From NCBI RefSeq assembly GCF_010731895.1, contig NZ_AP022596.1:3224001-3288000 (forward strand): 64,000 bases of DNA, written 5' to 3'. This stretch comes from Mycolicibacterium helvum (GTDB lineage Bacteria > Actinomycetota > Actinomycetes > Mycobacteriales > Mycobacteriaceae). The notes below the pieces were generated by a model that was not told the DNA's origin, did no database searches, and worked only from the letters and a program-made list of their open reading frames with translations. Shown here in pieces: positions 27,961 through 36,961 of the stretch (positions within the stretch are counted from its first letter, which is position 1; each line of letters begins with the position of its first letter). The translations under genes were made by a program, and so were the position numbers.

Positions 27961-29013
27961 GTGGGTATCGCGACAGCGGTAGACGACGCGGCCAAGCTCG
28001 CGACGTCCCGAACCGGCCACGGCAGACGCCGTGTCGTCGGTCTGCTGGCGGTCGTCGCTGCCCTACTGCTGGCGTGTGCGCTGAGTCTGGCGGTCGGCAC
28101 GCAAAACGTCAGCCTCAGCACGGTGTGGCAGGCGGTGACCGACTACACGGATACCGGCGATCAGTGGATCGTGCACGATATGCGGATCCCGCGCACGGTG
28201 CTCGGCATCGTCGTGGGGATCGCGCTGGGGCTCAGTGGCGCCCTGATCCAGGGGATCACCCGCAATCCACTTGCCGACACCCAAATTCTGGGGATCAACT
28301 CGGGAGCAGGGCTTTTCGTCGTTGCCGCCATCGCTTTCCTCGGTCTGCGCTCGATGTGGTCCCAGATCTGGTGCGCATTTCTGGGTGCCCTGTTCGCGAT
28401 GACGTTGGTGTATCTGATCGGGATGACGGGCCGAACCATGGTGACACCGGTACGGATGCTGCTGGCCGGTGTCGCGGTCGGTGCGGTGATGGAGGGGGTC
28501 TCGTTCTCGATTCGACTGCGGAATCCGAGGGCATTCGACTCGATGCGGTACTGGGATGCCGGTGCACTTGACGGCCGATCACTGTCTGTGGTCGCCGTGG
28601 TCACACCTCTCATCGTGCTCGGCGCGTTGGCATGTCTGTATGTCTCTCGGGGACTGAACGCGATAGCACTGGGTGATGACCTCGCTGTTGCCATGGGCGT
28701 CAACGTCGTTCGCGCCAGAGTGGTGGGGCTCGTCGCAGTCGCGTTGCTGGCCGGCGCCGCCACCGCGGCGGCGGGACCGATCGGATTCGTCGGCTTGATG
28801 GTTCCGCACGCGGTGCGGTGGTTCACCGGCCCCGACTGGCGCTGGATCTGCGCGTACTGCGTGTTCGCCGCTCCAGCGCTGCTACTTGCGGCCGACGTCC
28901 TCGGCCGAGTGGTCGTAAAACCGGGTGAGCTGCCCGCTGGCATCGTGACCGCTTTCGTCGGTGCACCGGTGTTGATCTGGCTGGTGCGCCGCAGGAACGC
29001 GGCCGCGTTATGA
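27961..29013 (+). CDS. iron-siderophore ABC importer permease (FecCD family), subunit 1
   Basis: 350 residues from GTG 27961, adjacent to an iron box. About nine or ten membrane helices; the family motifs GALIQGITRNPLADTQILGINSGA and GFVGLMVPHAVRW are clear. With the second permease it forms the channel of a type II ABC importer for ferric siderophores. The ATGA junction with the next gene indicates translational coupling. The binding protein is encoded convergently downstream of the ATPase. Confidence 0.93.
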   Translation: MGIATAVDDAAKLATSRTGHGRRRVVGLLAVVAALLLACALSLAVGTQNVSLSTVWQAVTDYTDTGDQWIVHDMRIPRTVLGIVVGIALGLSGALIQGITRNPLADTQILGINSGAGLFVVAAIAFLGLRSMWSQIWCAFLGALFAMTLVYLIGMTGRTMVTPVRMLLAGVAVGAVMEGVSFSIRLRNPRAFDSMRYWDAGALDGRSLSVVAVVTPLIVLGALACLYVSRGLNAIALGDDLAVAMGVNVVRARVVGLVAVALLAGAATAAAGPIGFVGLMVPHAVRWFTGPDWRWICAYCVFAAPALLLAADVLGRVVVKPGELPAGIVTAFVGAPVLIWLVRRRNAAAL

Positions 29014-30068
29014 CGGCGCCGCAGCCGATCGACTTCGGTCGTCGACAGTTGGTGCTGCGCCGCGAGCCGGCGTTGGCGCTACGGGCGTCGTGGCGCAGCA
29101 TCGCCACGGTGTCGGCCCTCGGTGCTTGTGCGTTGGCGTTGGCGGTATACGCCGTCGGTGTGGGCCAGTACCCGGTCTCGGTGACGCAGGTGATCGCAAT
29201 ACTGACGGGTCACGATGACAGCTTTGCCAGTGTGCTGGTTCTGCAGTGGCGCATGCCGCGAATTCTGTTGGCACTGTTGATCGGTGTCGCACTCGGCCTC
29301 TCTGGCGCGATCTTTCAGGCTTTGACCCGTAATCCGCTTGGCAGTCCCGACGTCATCGGCTTCGACTTCGGTGCCTATACCGGCGCGCTGATAGCGATCG
29401 CCGTGTTTGGCGGCGGCTACGCCGCAATTGCCAGCAGTGCGGTGATCGGCGGCCTCGCCACGGCGGTCGTCGTGTACCTGCTCTCCTACAAGAACGGTCT
29501 CGCCGGGTTCCGGTTGATCATCGTCGGTATCGCGGTCAGCGCCGTGTTGAGTTCGGTCAGCCAGTGGATCATCCTCAAGATCAAGCTGCATCAGGCGGTT
29601 ACGGCAGCGATCTGGCAGCAGGGATCACTCAACGGCCTGGAATGGGCTCAGGTGTACCCGATGGCCGGCGTTCTGGTGGTCGCCGTCGCATTATTGTCGG
29701 TCGTCGGACCTCAGCTGCCGATCCTGGAGTTGGGCGACGATGCGGCCGGAGCGCTCGGTGTACGGCCCGAACGAGTTCGGCTGGCCTACTTCGGGATCGG
29801 GGTGCTGCTGATTGCCATCGCCGCCGCTACTGCGGGCCCGATCTCCTTCGTGGCACTGGCCGCACCGCAGCTGGCCCGCCGGCTCACCGGCGCGCCAGGG
29901 GTGGGGCTGATCTCGGCGGGCGCCATGGGTGCCGTGCTGCTGCTGAGCAGCGATGTGATTGCACTGAAGATCTTTGCCCCGACTGAACTTCCGGTTGGCG
30001 CCGTCACCGTGACGCTGGGTGGGCTGTACCTGATCTATCTACTCATCGCGCAGGCGCGGAAGGTGTGA
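29010..30068 (+). CDS. iron-siderophore ABC importer permease (FecCD family), subunit 2
   Basis: 352 residues, paralogous to the preceding permease. It shows GAIFQALTRNPLGSPDVIGFDFGA and SFVALAAPQLARRLTGAPG, the helix and coupling-loop blocks of FecCD proteins. It has a short basic N-terminus and about nine or ten membrane helices. The start overlaps subunit 1 by four bases, and the ATPase gene begins two bases after its stop. Confidence 0.93.
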   Translation: MTAPQPIDFGRRQLVLRREPALALRASWRSIATVSALGACALALAVYAVGVGQYPVSVTQVIAILTGHDDSFASVLVLQWRMPRILLALLIGVALGLSGAIFQALTRNPLGSPDVIGFDFGAYTGALIAIAVFGGGYAAIASSAVIGGLATAVVVYLLSYKNGLAGFRLIIVGIAVSAVLSSVSQWIILKIKLHQAVTAAIWQQGSLNGLEWAQVYPMAGVLVVAVALLSVVGPQLPILELGDDAAGALGVRPERVRLAYFGIGVLLIAIAAATAGPISFVALAAPQLARRLTGAPGVGLISAGAMGAVLLLSSDVIALKIFAPTELPVGAVTVTLGGLYLIYLLIAQARKV

Positions 30069-30069
30069 G

Positions 30070-30912
30070 ATGACCATAGAGTCGGCGGACGGCCAGGTTC
30101 GCCTCGGAGCGCGTGATCTCTCGCTCGGATACGGTGCTCTGCCGATCGTGGCCGGCCTCACCGTCGATATCGCTCCCGGTGCCATCACCGCGATCGTCGG
30201 CCCGAATGCTTGTGGGAAGTCAACACTTCTGCGTGGCTTGGCCCGACTGTTGAGCCCGGCCGGCGGGCAGGTGGTTCTCGATGGAACCGATATCAGCGGA
30301 TTGCGAACCAAGGACGTTGCTCGCCGCCTTGGACTGCTGCCCCAGTCGTCGATCGCACCGGAAGGCATCACCGTTGCCGATCTGGTGACGCGAGGACGCT
30401 TCCCGCATCAGAAGATGTTGCGGCAGTTCTCCCGAGCGGACCAGCAGGCCGTTGCCGAAGCGATGGACGCAACGGGAGTAACCCCGATCGCGGGCCGCCC
30501 AGTGGATGAACTCTCCGGTGGGCAGCGCCAACGGGTCTGGGTCGCTGTGGTGCTGGCGCAGCAGACTCCGCTGATTCTGCTCGACGAGCCGACCACCTAT
30601 CTGGACATCGCTCATCAGATCGACCTGCTGGACTTGTTCACCGAGCTCAATATCGAGCAGGGCCGCACTATCGTCGCGGTCCTGCACGACCTGAATCACG
30701 CCTGCCGGTTCGCCGACGAGATCATTGCCATGAAAGCCGGATCGATTGTCGCCATGGGGGACCCGTCGGAGATCATCACCGCCGACCTGGTCGAGGCGGT
30801 CTATGGTCTGCGCTGCCGGATCATCGAGGATCCAGAGACGGGTACACCACTGGTGATACCCCGGTCATCGGGAAAGTCACTCGCCCGCAAGCGCGGCGGC
30901 GTTCCTGGGTGA
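30070..30912 (+). CDS. iron-siderophore ABC importer ATPase
   Basis: 280 residues. All ATPase motifs are intact: Walker A GPNACGKST (about 42-50), signature LSGGQRQRV, Walker B ILLDEPTTYLDIAHQ and the switch histidine in AVLHDLNHA. The EPTTYLDIAHQIDLLDL stretch is characteristic of FepC/FhuC-type ATPases for ferric siderophores. It ends the iron-regulated operon. The gene converges on the binding-protein gene. Confidence 0.94.
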   Translation: MTIESADGQVRLGARDLSLGYGALPIVAGLTVDIAPGAITAIVGPNACGKSTLLRGLARLLSPAGGQVVLDGTDISGLRTKDVARRLGLLPQSSIAPEGITVADLVTRGRFPHQKMLRQFSRADQQAVAEAMDATGVTPIAGRPVDELSGGQRQRVWVAVVLAQQTPLILLDEPTTYLDIAHQIDLLDLFTELNIEQGRTIVAVLHDLNHACRFADEIIAMKAGSIVAMGDPSEIITADLVEAVYGLRCRIIEDPETGTPLVIPRSSGKSLARKRGGVPG

Positions 30913-30929
30913 ACGGCGTTATCCGCCGT
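30913..30929. terminator. short hairpin between convergent genes
   Basis: ACGGCG and CGCCGT form a six-base stem around TTATC, filling the 19-base gap between the importer ATPase and the convergent lipoprotein gene. It could stop transcription from both sides. No U-tract is present. Confidence 0.35.
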
Positions 30930-30931
30930 GG

Positions 30932-31945
30932 TCAGGAATGGGACAGGTCCTCGACCGGCTTACCCGTTAGCGCGTTACTGAGCTGCGGGACAAGCAGATT
31001 CAATGCGTACAGCATGGCTCCGGGTCCGGTGTAGGTCAGTGCGCCGGACAGGGTGGAGTCCGGGCCCGCATACAGGGTTCGGCCGTCCTTGACCACAGCG
31101 AGTCGCTGGAACGCCGGCGAATCTTGAAGCTGCTCCTTGGTGAGGCCGTTGACGAACAGCACATCGCCCTCAAGCAGGTCCAGCTTCTCCTGGGAGACAT
31201 CACCGACGGTGTCCTGCGCATTGAATCCAAGCGAATCGAACAGGGCGCGGCGCGGATCGCCCTTGCCGATCAGATAGGGCGCATTGAGTTCCGAGGTGTA
31301 GTCGTTGACCAGCGTTTTGCCGGCGAACTCGGGGTGCGCGGCCTTTGCCTCGGAGATCTTGGCGTTCACTTCGTCGGCAAGTTTCTTGGCCTGGTCGGTA
31401 CGCCCGAGCGCTTTCCCGGTGGTCAGAAGCTGTACCTCCCAGGGGGTTTCCTCGTCAGGGTAGTCGGCCGACTGGATGACAGTAGGGGCGATTTGCGAAA
31501 GGCGGTCGTAGGTCTTTTGGTCGATTGTCTCGTAGATCGCGAAGATGACGTCGGGCTTGGCCGCGGCGATGGCCTCGAAGTTGATCTGGTCGCCCGCCAT
31601 GGTGGGGACGCCCTTGCCGTCGGTCTCCGCTTTGACCCAGGGGAAATCGTTGTAGTTGTCGAAGAAGGCCCGGGTGGTAACTGGAACGACCCCGAGAGCC
31701 AGGACGTAATCTTGGTCGGTCCAACCCGCGGTCACCACCCGTTGTGGATTAGCTGGAACCTTTGTCTCACCGAATTTATGCGAGATGGTCACCGGCTCGG
31801 CCGCTACAGAGGAGCTTGCAGCGACGCTCGCGGATTGGGACTTCGTGGTGCCGCCGCAGCCGGTGAGTACCGTCATTCCGATCGCGAAAACAGCCAGGTA
31901 CGTACCGCTTCGTCGCAGGGATACACCCAATCGCCCGATAAACAT
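30932..31945 (-). CDS. iron-siderophore-binding lipoprotein (FecB-like)
   Basis: 337 residues from ATG 31943-31945. A signal peptide ends with the lipobox LTGC (about residue 31), so the protein is a membrane-anchored lipoprotein. The mature part is a two-lobed ferric-siderophore binding protein: PQRVVTAGWTDQDYVLALG in the first lobe and FEAIAAAKPDVIFA in the hallmark position. It delivers ferric siderophore to the adjacent FecCD importer. The start codon directly touches an IdeR-type box, so iron should repress it. The frame is open further upstream, but that start would place the iron box inside the gene. Confidence 0.9.
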   Translation of the reverse strand: MFIGRLGVSLRRSGTYLAVFAIGMTVLTGCGGTTKSQSASVAASSSVAAEPVTISHKFGETKVPANPQRVVTAGWTDQDYVLALGVVPVTTRAFFDNYNDFPWVKAETDGKGVPTMAGDQINFEAIAAAKPDVIFAIYETIDQKTYDRLSQIAPTVIQSADYPDEETPWEVQLLTTGKALGRTDQAKKLADEVNAKISEAKAAHPEFAGKTLVNDYTSELNAPYLIGKGDPRRALFDSLGFNAQDTVGDVSQEKLDLLEGDVLFVNGLTKEQLQDSPAFQRLAVVKDGRTLYAGPDSTLSGALTYTGPGAMLYALNLLVPQLSNALTGKPVEDLSHS

Positions 31946-31963
31946 TAGGTTAGGATAACCTAC
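31945..31963 (-). promoter_or_regulatory. IdeR-type iron box at the lipoprotein start
   Basis: TTAGGTTAGGATAACCTAC (plus strand) differs from the IdeR consensus palindrome at only two positions. On the minus strand it contains TATCCT, a plausible -10 element six bases before the ATG, so the start may be leaderless. IdeR binding would cover both the -10 element and the transcription start. Confidence 0.82.
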
Positions 31964-32173
31964 TGGTGTGCTGTGAGATATGTAGGGTGGGCGGCGGTGT
32001 CGGTTCGGCCAGCGGCAATCGTGCATCGAATGATGCTGGGCGGCACGGTGTATCGCGTCACGAGTGATCAGGCGGGCCTGCATTGGGTGCCGATGGTACG
32101 CGTCTGACCAAATCGGCGGGGTTGGGCACCTGGTGTTGCCGGGCACGACCAGGGCGTTTGGCGATTACGTAGG

Positions 32174-32180
32174 TATAGAT
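32174..32180 (+). promoter_or_regulatory. possible -10 element for the ABC half-transporter operon
   Basis: TATAGAT lies 21 bases upstream of the TTG start at 32201, followed by the ribosome binding site GGGGAGAG. No clear -35 was recognised and no iron box was seen here. The 255-base gap to the lipoprotein start otherwise shows nothing I can assign. Confidence 0.35.
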
Positions 32181-32200
32181 TTCAACACTGGGGAGAGTGC

Positions 32201-33967
32201 TTGTCGGACAACCTGTTTGGCGATGGGATGAGCACCGATCAGGCACCGACAGCCGTCCCGCCATCGAAGAGCGGCGCCGCGATCCTTCGGCGGACGGTCA
32301 CCCGTAACGCTCGGCTGTTGACCGTAGGCTCCCTGCTGATCTGTGGACACCAGCTTTGTGAGGTGTCGGTCCCGATCCTGATCGGACTGGTGATAAGTCG
32401 CGCGGTCGAGACTGGCGACTTCCGACAACTGGTCTCTTGGATGGCCGCACTGGCTGTGCTGTTCGTCCTGTTGACCACCTGCTACCAAAGTGGTGCGCGG
32501 TTCCTGATGCGCGCGATCGCCACCGAGGGACATCAGCTTCGTGTCGACCTCGCCGTGCGGATCCTGCACCCGTGGCGGCTACGTACGCCGTTGCGGAGCG
32601 GCGAACTGCTGTCGATAGCCAGCACGGACGCGGACAACACTTCCTATCTTTTGGACTACGTGCCACGGATCGCCGGTGCGGTCACCGCGGTCGTGGTCTG
32701 TGCTGCTGTGTTGCTGACCATCGACGTACCGTTGGGGCTGCTGGTCCTTATCGGCACGCCAGTGATCCTGGCCGTGCTCCAGTTCGGCGGGCCGGTGATC
32801 ACCCGCAGGGTCGCTGAACAACAGGAACTGGCCGGCCAGGCGACGGCGGTGTCGGCAGATCTGATCGCCGGCCTTCGCGCGCTGACGGGCATCGGTGCTC
32901 AGGATGCAGCCGCATGCCGTTATCGGGCCGTCAGCCAGGAGGCGCTGAGGGCGACCCTTCGGGCCACCCGGTCGCAGAGCATTTTCATCGGGTTCTCCAC
33001 TGCCATGAGTGCATTGCTGGCGGTCGGGATCGCGGTGACTGCAGGCTGGTTCGCACTGCGCGGCGATATCTCGATCGGCGAGCTGATCACTGTGATCGGG
33101 CTGGCACAGTTTCTTCTCGAACCGTTCAACACGATGGCTGAAGTTCCCAGCTGGATCGCCGAAGCGCGCGCGTCGGCGGAGCGGGTCGGTCGGGTCGAGG
33201 ATGCGCCTGTTGCGCTCTCGCCCGGCGCCGGGGACCTTGGCCCCGGGCCACAGGATCTCGAACTCGTCGATGTGCGACACGGGCCGCTCCACGGCGTCAC
33301 GCTGTCGGTGGGTGCCGGTGAGATGGTCGGTGTAGTCGCGGTCCGGTCCGCTGACGCCGATGCCATCGTCGCGGTGTTATCGGGACAGTTGACGCCCGAT
33401 GAGTACAGCGGACGGGTGCTGGTCGGGGGTGTGCCGCTGGAAGAGATCGACCCGGCCCAGTCCAGCCGGGCGCTGCTCGTGGAGCCGCACAAGGCCGACC
33501 TGTTCACCGGGTCACTGCGCTCCAACCTGACTGCAGGTGCCCACGCAGCGCCCGACGTGGAGACGGTGGACGCTGCGTTGCGCTGCTCGTGCGCCATTGA
33601 CGTGGTCGACGTGCATCGCGAGCGTCTCGATCACACAGTCACCGAACGTGGAGCCAGTCTGTCCGGCGGACAGCGCCAACGATTGACGCTCGCCCGGGCC
33701 CTGCTGCGCAGGACCCCCGTTCTGGTTCTACACGAGCCCACCACCGCGGTCGACTCGATGACTGAAAGCGCCGTGGCCCAAGGCATTGCTGAGATGCGAC
33801 ACGGTCAAGCCCCGCGGCAGTTCACCACGATGATCGTCACGTGCAGCCCGGCCGTGCTGGCGGCCAGTGATCGCGTTGTGCTGGTGGACGCTGGACGAGT
33901 GGTGACAACGGGCTCACACCAGGAGCTGATGGAACGCGCGGACTACCAAGCGGCAGTGTTGCGATGA
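32201..33967 (+). CDS. exporter-fold ABC half-transporter with inactive ATP site
   Basis: 588 residues: six membrane helices (about 30-310) and a nucleotide-binding domain (about 345-588). The signature LSGGQRQRL is intact. The Walker A region reads VVAVRSADADAI with no GKS/T. Walker B reads LVLHEP (Asp to His), the Q-loop reads VEPHKADLF, and the switch histidine is missing (VTCSP). It cannot hydrolyse ATP at its own site and must act with the next gene's product, supplying only the signature. TTG 32201 has a good ribosome binding site; ATG 32228 is an alternative. Its place between siderophore genes suggests siderophore import (as in YbtPQ or IrtAB) or export. Confidence 0.85.
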   Translation: MSDNLFGDGMSTDQAPTAVPPSKSGAAILRRTVTRNARLLTVGSLLICGHQLCEVSVPILIGLVISRAVETGDFRQLVSWMAALAVLFVLLTTCYQSGARFLMRAIATEGHQLRVDLAVRILHPWRLRTPLRSGELLSIASTDADNTSYLLDYVPRIAGAVTAVVVCAAVLLTIDVPLGLLVLIGTPVILAVLQFGGPVITRRVAEQQELAGQATAVSADLIAGLRALTGIGAQDAAACRYRAVSQEALRATLRATRSQSIFIGFSTAMSALLAVGIAVTAGWFALRGDISIGELITVIGLAQFLLEPFNTMAEVPSWIAEARASAERVGRVEDAPVALSPGAGDLGPGPQDLELVDVRHGPLHGVTLSVGAGEMVGVVAVRSADADAIVAVLSGQLTPDEYSGRVLVGGVPLEEIDPAQSSRALLVEPHKADLFTGSLRSNLTAGAHAAPDVETVDAALRCSCAIDVVDVHRERLDHTVTERGASLSGGQRQRLTLARALLRRTPVLVLHEPTTAVDSMTESAVAQGIAEMRHGQAPRQFTTMIVTCSPAVLAASDRVVLVDAGRVVTTGSHQELMERADYQAAVLR

Positions 33968-35736
33968 ACGCCCCGGACATTCTGCCTGTCGCCACCGCGC
34001 GGCAGACATGGCAGTGGTTGCGGCGCGAATTACGTTCTCGTGCTGGCACGGTCACCGTGATGGTGATCGCCGGATTGGTCGCCGCGGCCACCGCGGTGGT
34101 GCCGGTGTACGTGCTCGGTGTGCTCGTCGATCGCATCATCGACCGCTCACCGGTATCGGTCATCGTCACGATCGGGATCATCGTCACGGTGGCCGCCCTC
34201 GTCGGTGGGATGGCCAGTGGTGTGTCGAATTATGTGATCGGCCGGTTCGGCGCGGTCGCATTGGCGGATCTGCGGGAGGCGTGCGTCGAGACTGCACTGT
34301 CCCTGCCGACGACGACGGTGGAACGAGTTGGCCGGGGAGACATCATCACCCGAGTCAGTACCGACGTCGCGACGATCGCCAAAGCAGTGTCCGACGTGAT
34401 CCCGACGATGTTCGCCTCGGTTCTGCTGGGGCTGGTGTCGTTGATTGCCATGTTGGGTCTGGACTGGCGGCTGGGATTGGCTGGCGCAGTGGCGATCCCG
34501 TTCTACGTGCTGGCGTTGCGCTGGTATCTACCGCGATCGGCGCCCCGTTATGCGCAGGAGCGGCAGGCGATTGGTGAGCGTTCGCAGGTCTTGATGGAAA
34601 GCATGGCCGGTTCTGCCACCGTGCACGCCTACGGCATGCACGCCGAACACCAGAGCACTATCGAAGCTGCCTCGGCACGGGTGCGCGATATCTCGATCGG
34701 GGTGTTCACGCTGTTCACCCGATTCGTCGGCCGCATCAACCGCGCTGAATTCGTCGGTCTCGCGGTCATTGTGATCGCCGGTTTCTGGCTGGTGAAGAGC
34801 GGCTCGGTCACGGTTGGTCAGACCACCGCGGCAGCGCTGCTGTTTCATCGGCTGTTCAATCCGATCAGCGCTCTGCTCTTCACGTTTGACGAAGCTCAGG
34901 ATGCCGGTGCAAGTTTGGCGCGATTGGTGGGGCTGGTGAGCCTCGGCGGAGCCGATCGGCCCGCACCGCCGCCGACTGCCGAACAGCGTCGGGAGCCACG
35001 GGATGGCGGGCTGGAGCTGGCTGATCTGGAATTCAGTTACGACGGCGAGCACCCGGTGGTGCGCGGTGTCACCATTCGGGTCGAGCCCGGTGCCCGAGTA
35101 GCCCTGGTCGGTTCGACAGGCGCGGGAAAATCGACTGTCGCTCGCATCGCCGCGGGATCGCTTGTGCCGCAACGGGGGAGTGTCCGTATCGGCGGTGTGT
35201 CACTGGCGGCTATGCCACCCGAGCAGCGCCGCCGCCATATTGCGATCGTCAGCCAGGAAGTTCATGTCTTTGCCGGCCCACTCATCGACGACCTCCGGCT
35301 GGCCAGCCCGGGCGCGACCGAAGCAGAGGTGCGTGCCGCGCTGGCCACCGTGGGCGCCGACCAGTGGGTGAGCGCCCTCGCCGCCGGTGTCGGCACGATC
35401 GTCGGGGAAGGCGGTCACCAGCTGACGTCCGCGCAGGCACAGCAACTCGCGTTGGCGCGACTGCTCCTCGCGGATCCGACGGTAGCGATTCTTGACGAGG
35501 CGACTGCAGAAGCCGGCAGCCAGGGCGCCCGCGAGCTGGAACGCGCGGCCGCCGCGGCGACGGCAGGCCGCACCACGCTGGTCATCGCTCACCGGCTCAC
35601 TCAAGCGGCCAGCGCGGATCGGATCGTCGTGATGGCGCAGGGCCGTGTCGTCGAATCAGGTACCCACGACGAGCTGGTATCGGCAGGCGGCCGCTACGCC
35701 GAACTGTGGCGTGCCTGGGCCGCACAACGAAGCTAG
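33964..35736 (+). CDS. exporter-fold ABC half-transporter, catalytic partner
   Basis: 590 residues: membrane domain (about 20-315) and nucleotide-binding domain (about 345-590). Walker A GSTGAGKST, Q-loop SQEVHVF, Walker B VAILDEAT and the switch IAHRLT are intact, but the signature is replaced by LTSAQAQQL. Combined with the LSGGQ of the preceding gene's product, exactly one working ATP site results, a strongly asymmetric heterodimer. The start overlaps the first gene by four bases. There is no siderophore-interacting reductase domain, so it is not IrtA. Confidence 0.86.
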   Translation: MNAPDILPVATARQTWQWLRRELRSRAGTVTVMVIAGLVAAATAVVPVYVLGVLVDRIIDRSPVSVIVTIGIIVTVAALVGGMASGVSNYVIGRFGAVALADLREACVETALSLPTTTVERVGRGDIITRVSTDVATIAKAVSDVIPTMFASVLLGLVSLIAMLGLDWRLGLAGAVAIPFYVLALRWYLPRSAPRYAQERQAIGERSQVLMESMAGSATVHAYGMHAEHQSTIEAASARVRDISIGVFTLFTRFVGRINRAEFVGLAVIVIAGFWLVKSGSVTVGQTTAAALLFHRLFNPISALLFTFDEAQDAGASLARLVGLVSLGGADRPAPPPTAEQRREPRDGGLELADLEFSYDGEHPVVRGVTIRVEPGARVALVGSTGAGKSTVARIAAGSLVPQRGSVRIGGVSLAAMPPEQRRRHIAIVSQEVHVFAGPLIDDLRLASPGATEAEVRAALATVGADQWVSALAAGVGTIVGEGGHQLTSAQAQQLALARLLLADPTVAILDEATAEAGSQGARELERAAAAATAGRTTLVIAHRLTQAASADRIVVMAQGRVVESGTHDELVSAGGRYAELWRAWAAQRS

Positions 35737-35755
35737 CCGGGGTTCGGCAATGTCG

Positions 35756-36877
35756 CTAGACCGAATGCGCGATCTCGTTCCAGCCCTCAACCGCATCCAC
35801 TGGACGCGGCGACGGCCCGACATAGATCGCCGACGGCCGCACCAGCTTGCCGAGCCGCTTCTGCTCGAGGATGTGGGCGCACCATCCCGCGGTGCGGCCG
35901 CAGGTGAACATCGCCGGCATCATCTTGGCCGGGACCTGGGCGAAGTCGAGGATGACCGCCGCCCAGAATTCGACGTTGGTCTCGATGGCGCGGTCGGGGC
36001 GGCGCTCGTGCAGTTCGGCCAGCGCCGCCTGCTCCAGCGCGATGGCTACTTCGTATCGCGGCGCTGCCAGCCGCTTGGCCGTGGCGCGCAGCACGCGCGC
36101 GCGGGGGTCCTCGGCACGGTAGACCCGATGGCCGAAGCCCATCAGCTTTTCGTTGCGGTCGAGAACACCCTTGACGACCGCGCGGGCATCCCCGGTGCGT
36201 TCGACCTCTTCGAGCATGGGGAGCACCCGGGCGGGCGCACCGCCGTGCAGTGGCCCGCTCATCGCGCCGATCGCACCCGAGAGCGCGGCCGCGACATCGG
36301 CCCCGGTTGAGGCGATCACCCGCGCGGTGAACGTCGAGGCATTCATCCCGTGTTCGGCCGCCGAGACCCAGTAGGCATCGATCGCTTCGACGTGCCGCGG
36401 ATCCGGATCGCCCTGCCAGCGCGTCATGAAACGCTCTGTGACAGTGGAGCATTCGTCGATCACACGCTGGGGAACCGCCGGCTGATAGATCCCGCGAGCG
36501 GACTGGGCGACATACGACAACGCCATCACCGACGCACGGGCGAGGTGATCGCGGGCGGTCTCGCCGTCAATGTCCAGCAGCGGTGCATAGCCCCAGATCG
36601 GTGCCAGCATTGCCAGGCCGGCCTGCACGTCGACTCGCACGTCGCCGGTGTGAATGGGCAGCGGGAACGGCTCGGCGGGCGGCAGGCCGTTGCCGAACCG
36701 GCCGTCGACCAGCAGGGCCCAGACGTCGCCGAACGTGACGCGATTACCGACCAGATCGTCGATATCGACACCGCGATACCGCAGCGCACCACCATCTTTG
36801 TCAGGCTCGGCGATCTCGGTGGTGAAGGCCACCACCCCTTCAAGGCCGGGCACGAAATCGTCGGGTACCACAGTCAT
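35756..36877 (-). CDS. citA: citrate synthase-family protein CitA
   Basis: 373 residues from ATG 36875-36877, the length of the mycobacterial CitA (Rv0889c). Citrate synthase motifs: [13 protein letters not shown] near the N-terminus, [10 protein letters not shown] with the first active-site histidine, [18 protein letters not shown] with the second, and the catalytic aspartate region [11 protein letters not shown]. It condenses acetyl-CoA or a related acyl-CoA with oxaloacetate. A second citrate synthase, gltA2, lies 3.5 kb away; CitA is the less-studied paralogue and may have different acyl preference or regulation. Confidence 0.92.
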   Translation of the reverse strand: MTVVPDDFVPGLEGVVAFTTEIAEPDKDGGALRYRGVDIDDLVGNRVTFGDVWALLVDGRFGNGLPPAEPFPLPIHTGDVRVDVQAGLAMLAPIWGYAPLLDIDGETARDHLARASVMALSYVAQSARGIYQPAVPQRVIDECSTVTERFMTRWQGDPDPRHVEAIDAYWVSAAEHGMNASTFTARVIASTGADVAAALSGAIGAMSGPLHGGAPARVLPMLEEVERTGDARAVVKGVLDRNEKLMGFGHRVYRAEDPRARVLRATAKRLAAPRYEVAIALEQAALAELHERRPDRAIETNVEFWAAVILDFAQVPAKMMPAMFTCGRTAGWCAHILEQKRLGKLVRPSAIYVGPSPRPVDAVEGWNEIAHSV

Positions 36878-36961
36878 GACCTGGATTCTCCCACCCGCCG
36901 ATCGGACGCTCGCTACCGGTCGGTAACAGCCGGTCGCAGGCTTCCGGCGTACCGTAACCCC

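Noticed and set aside
32201..35736. IrtA/IrtB mycobactin importer
   Set aside because: The siderophore-interacting FAD reductase domain of IrtA is missing and one nucleotide domain is inactive, unlike IrtAB.
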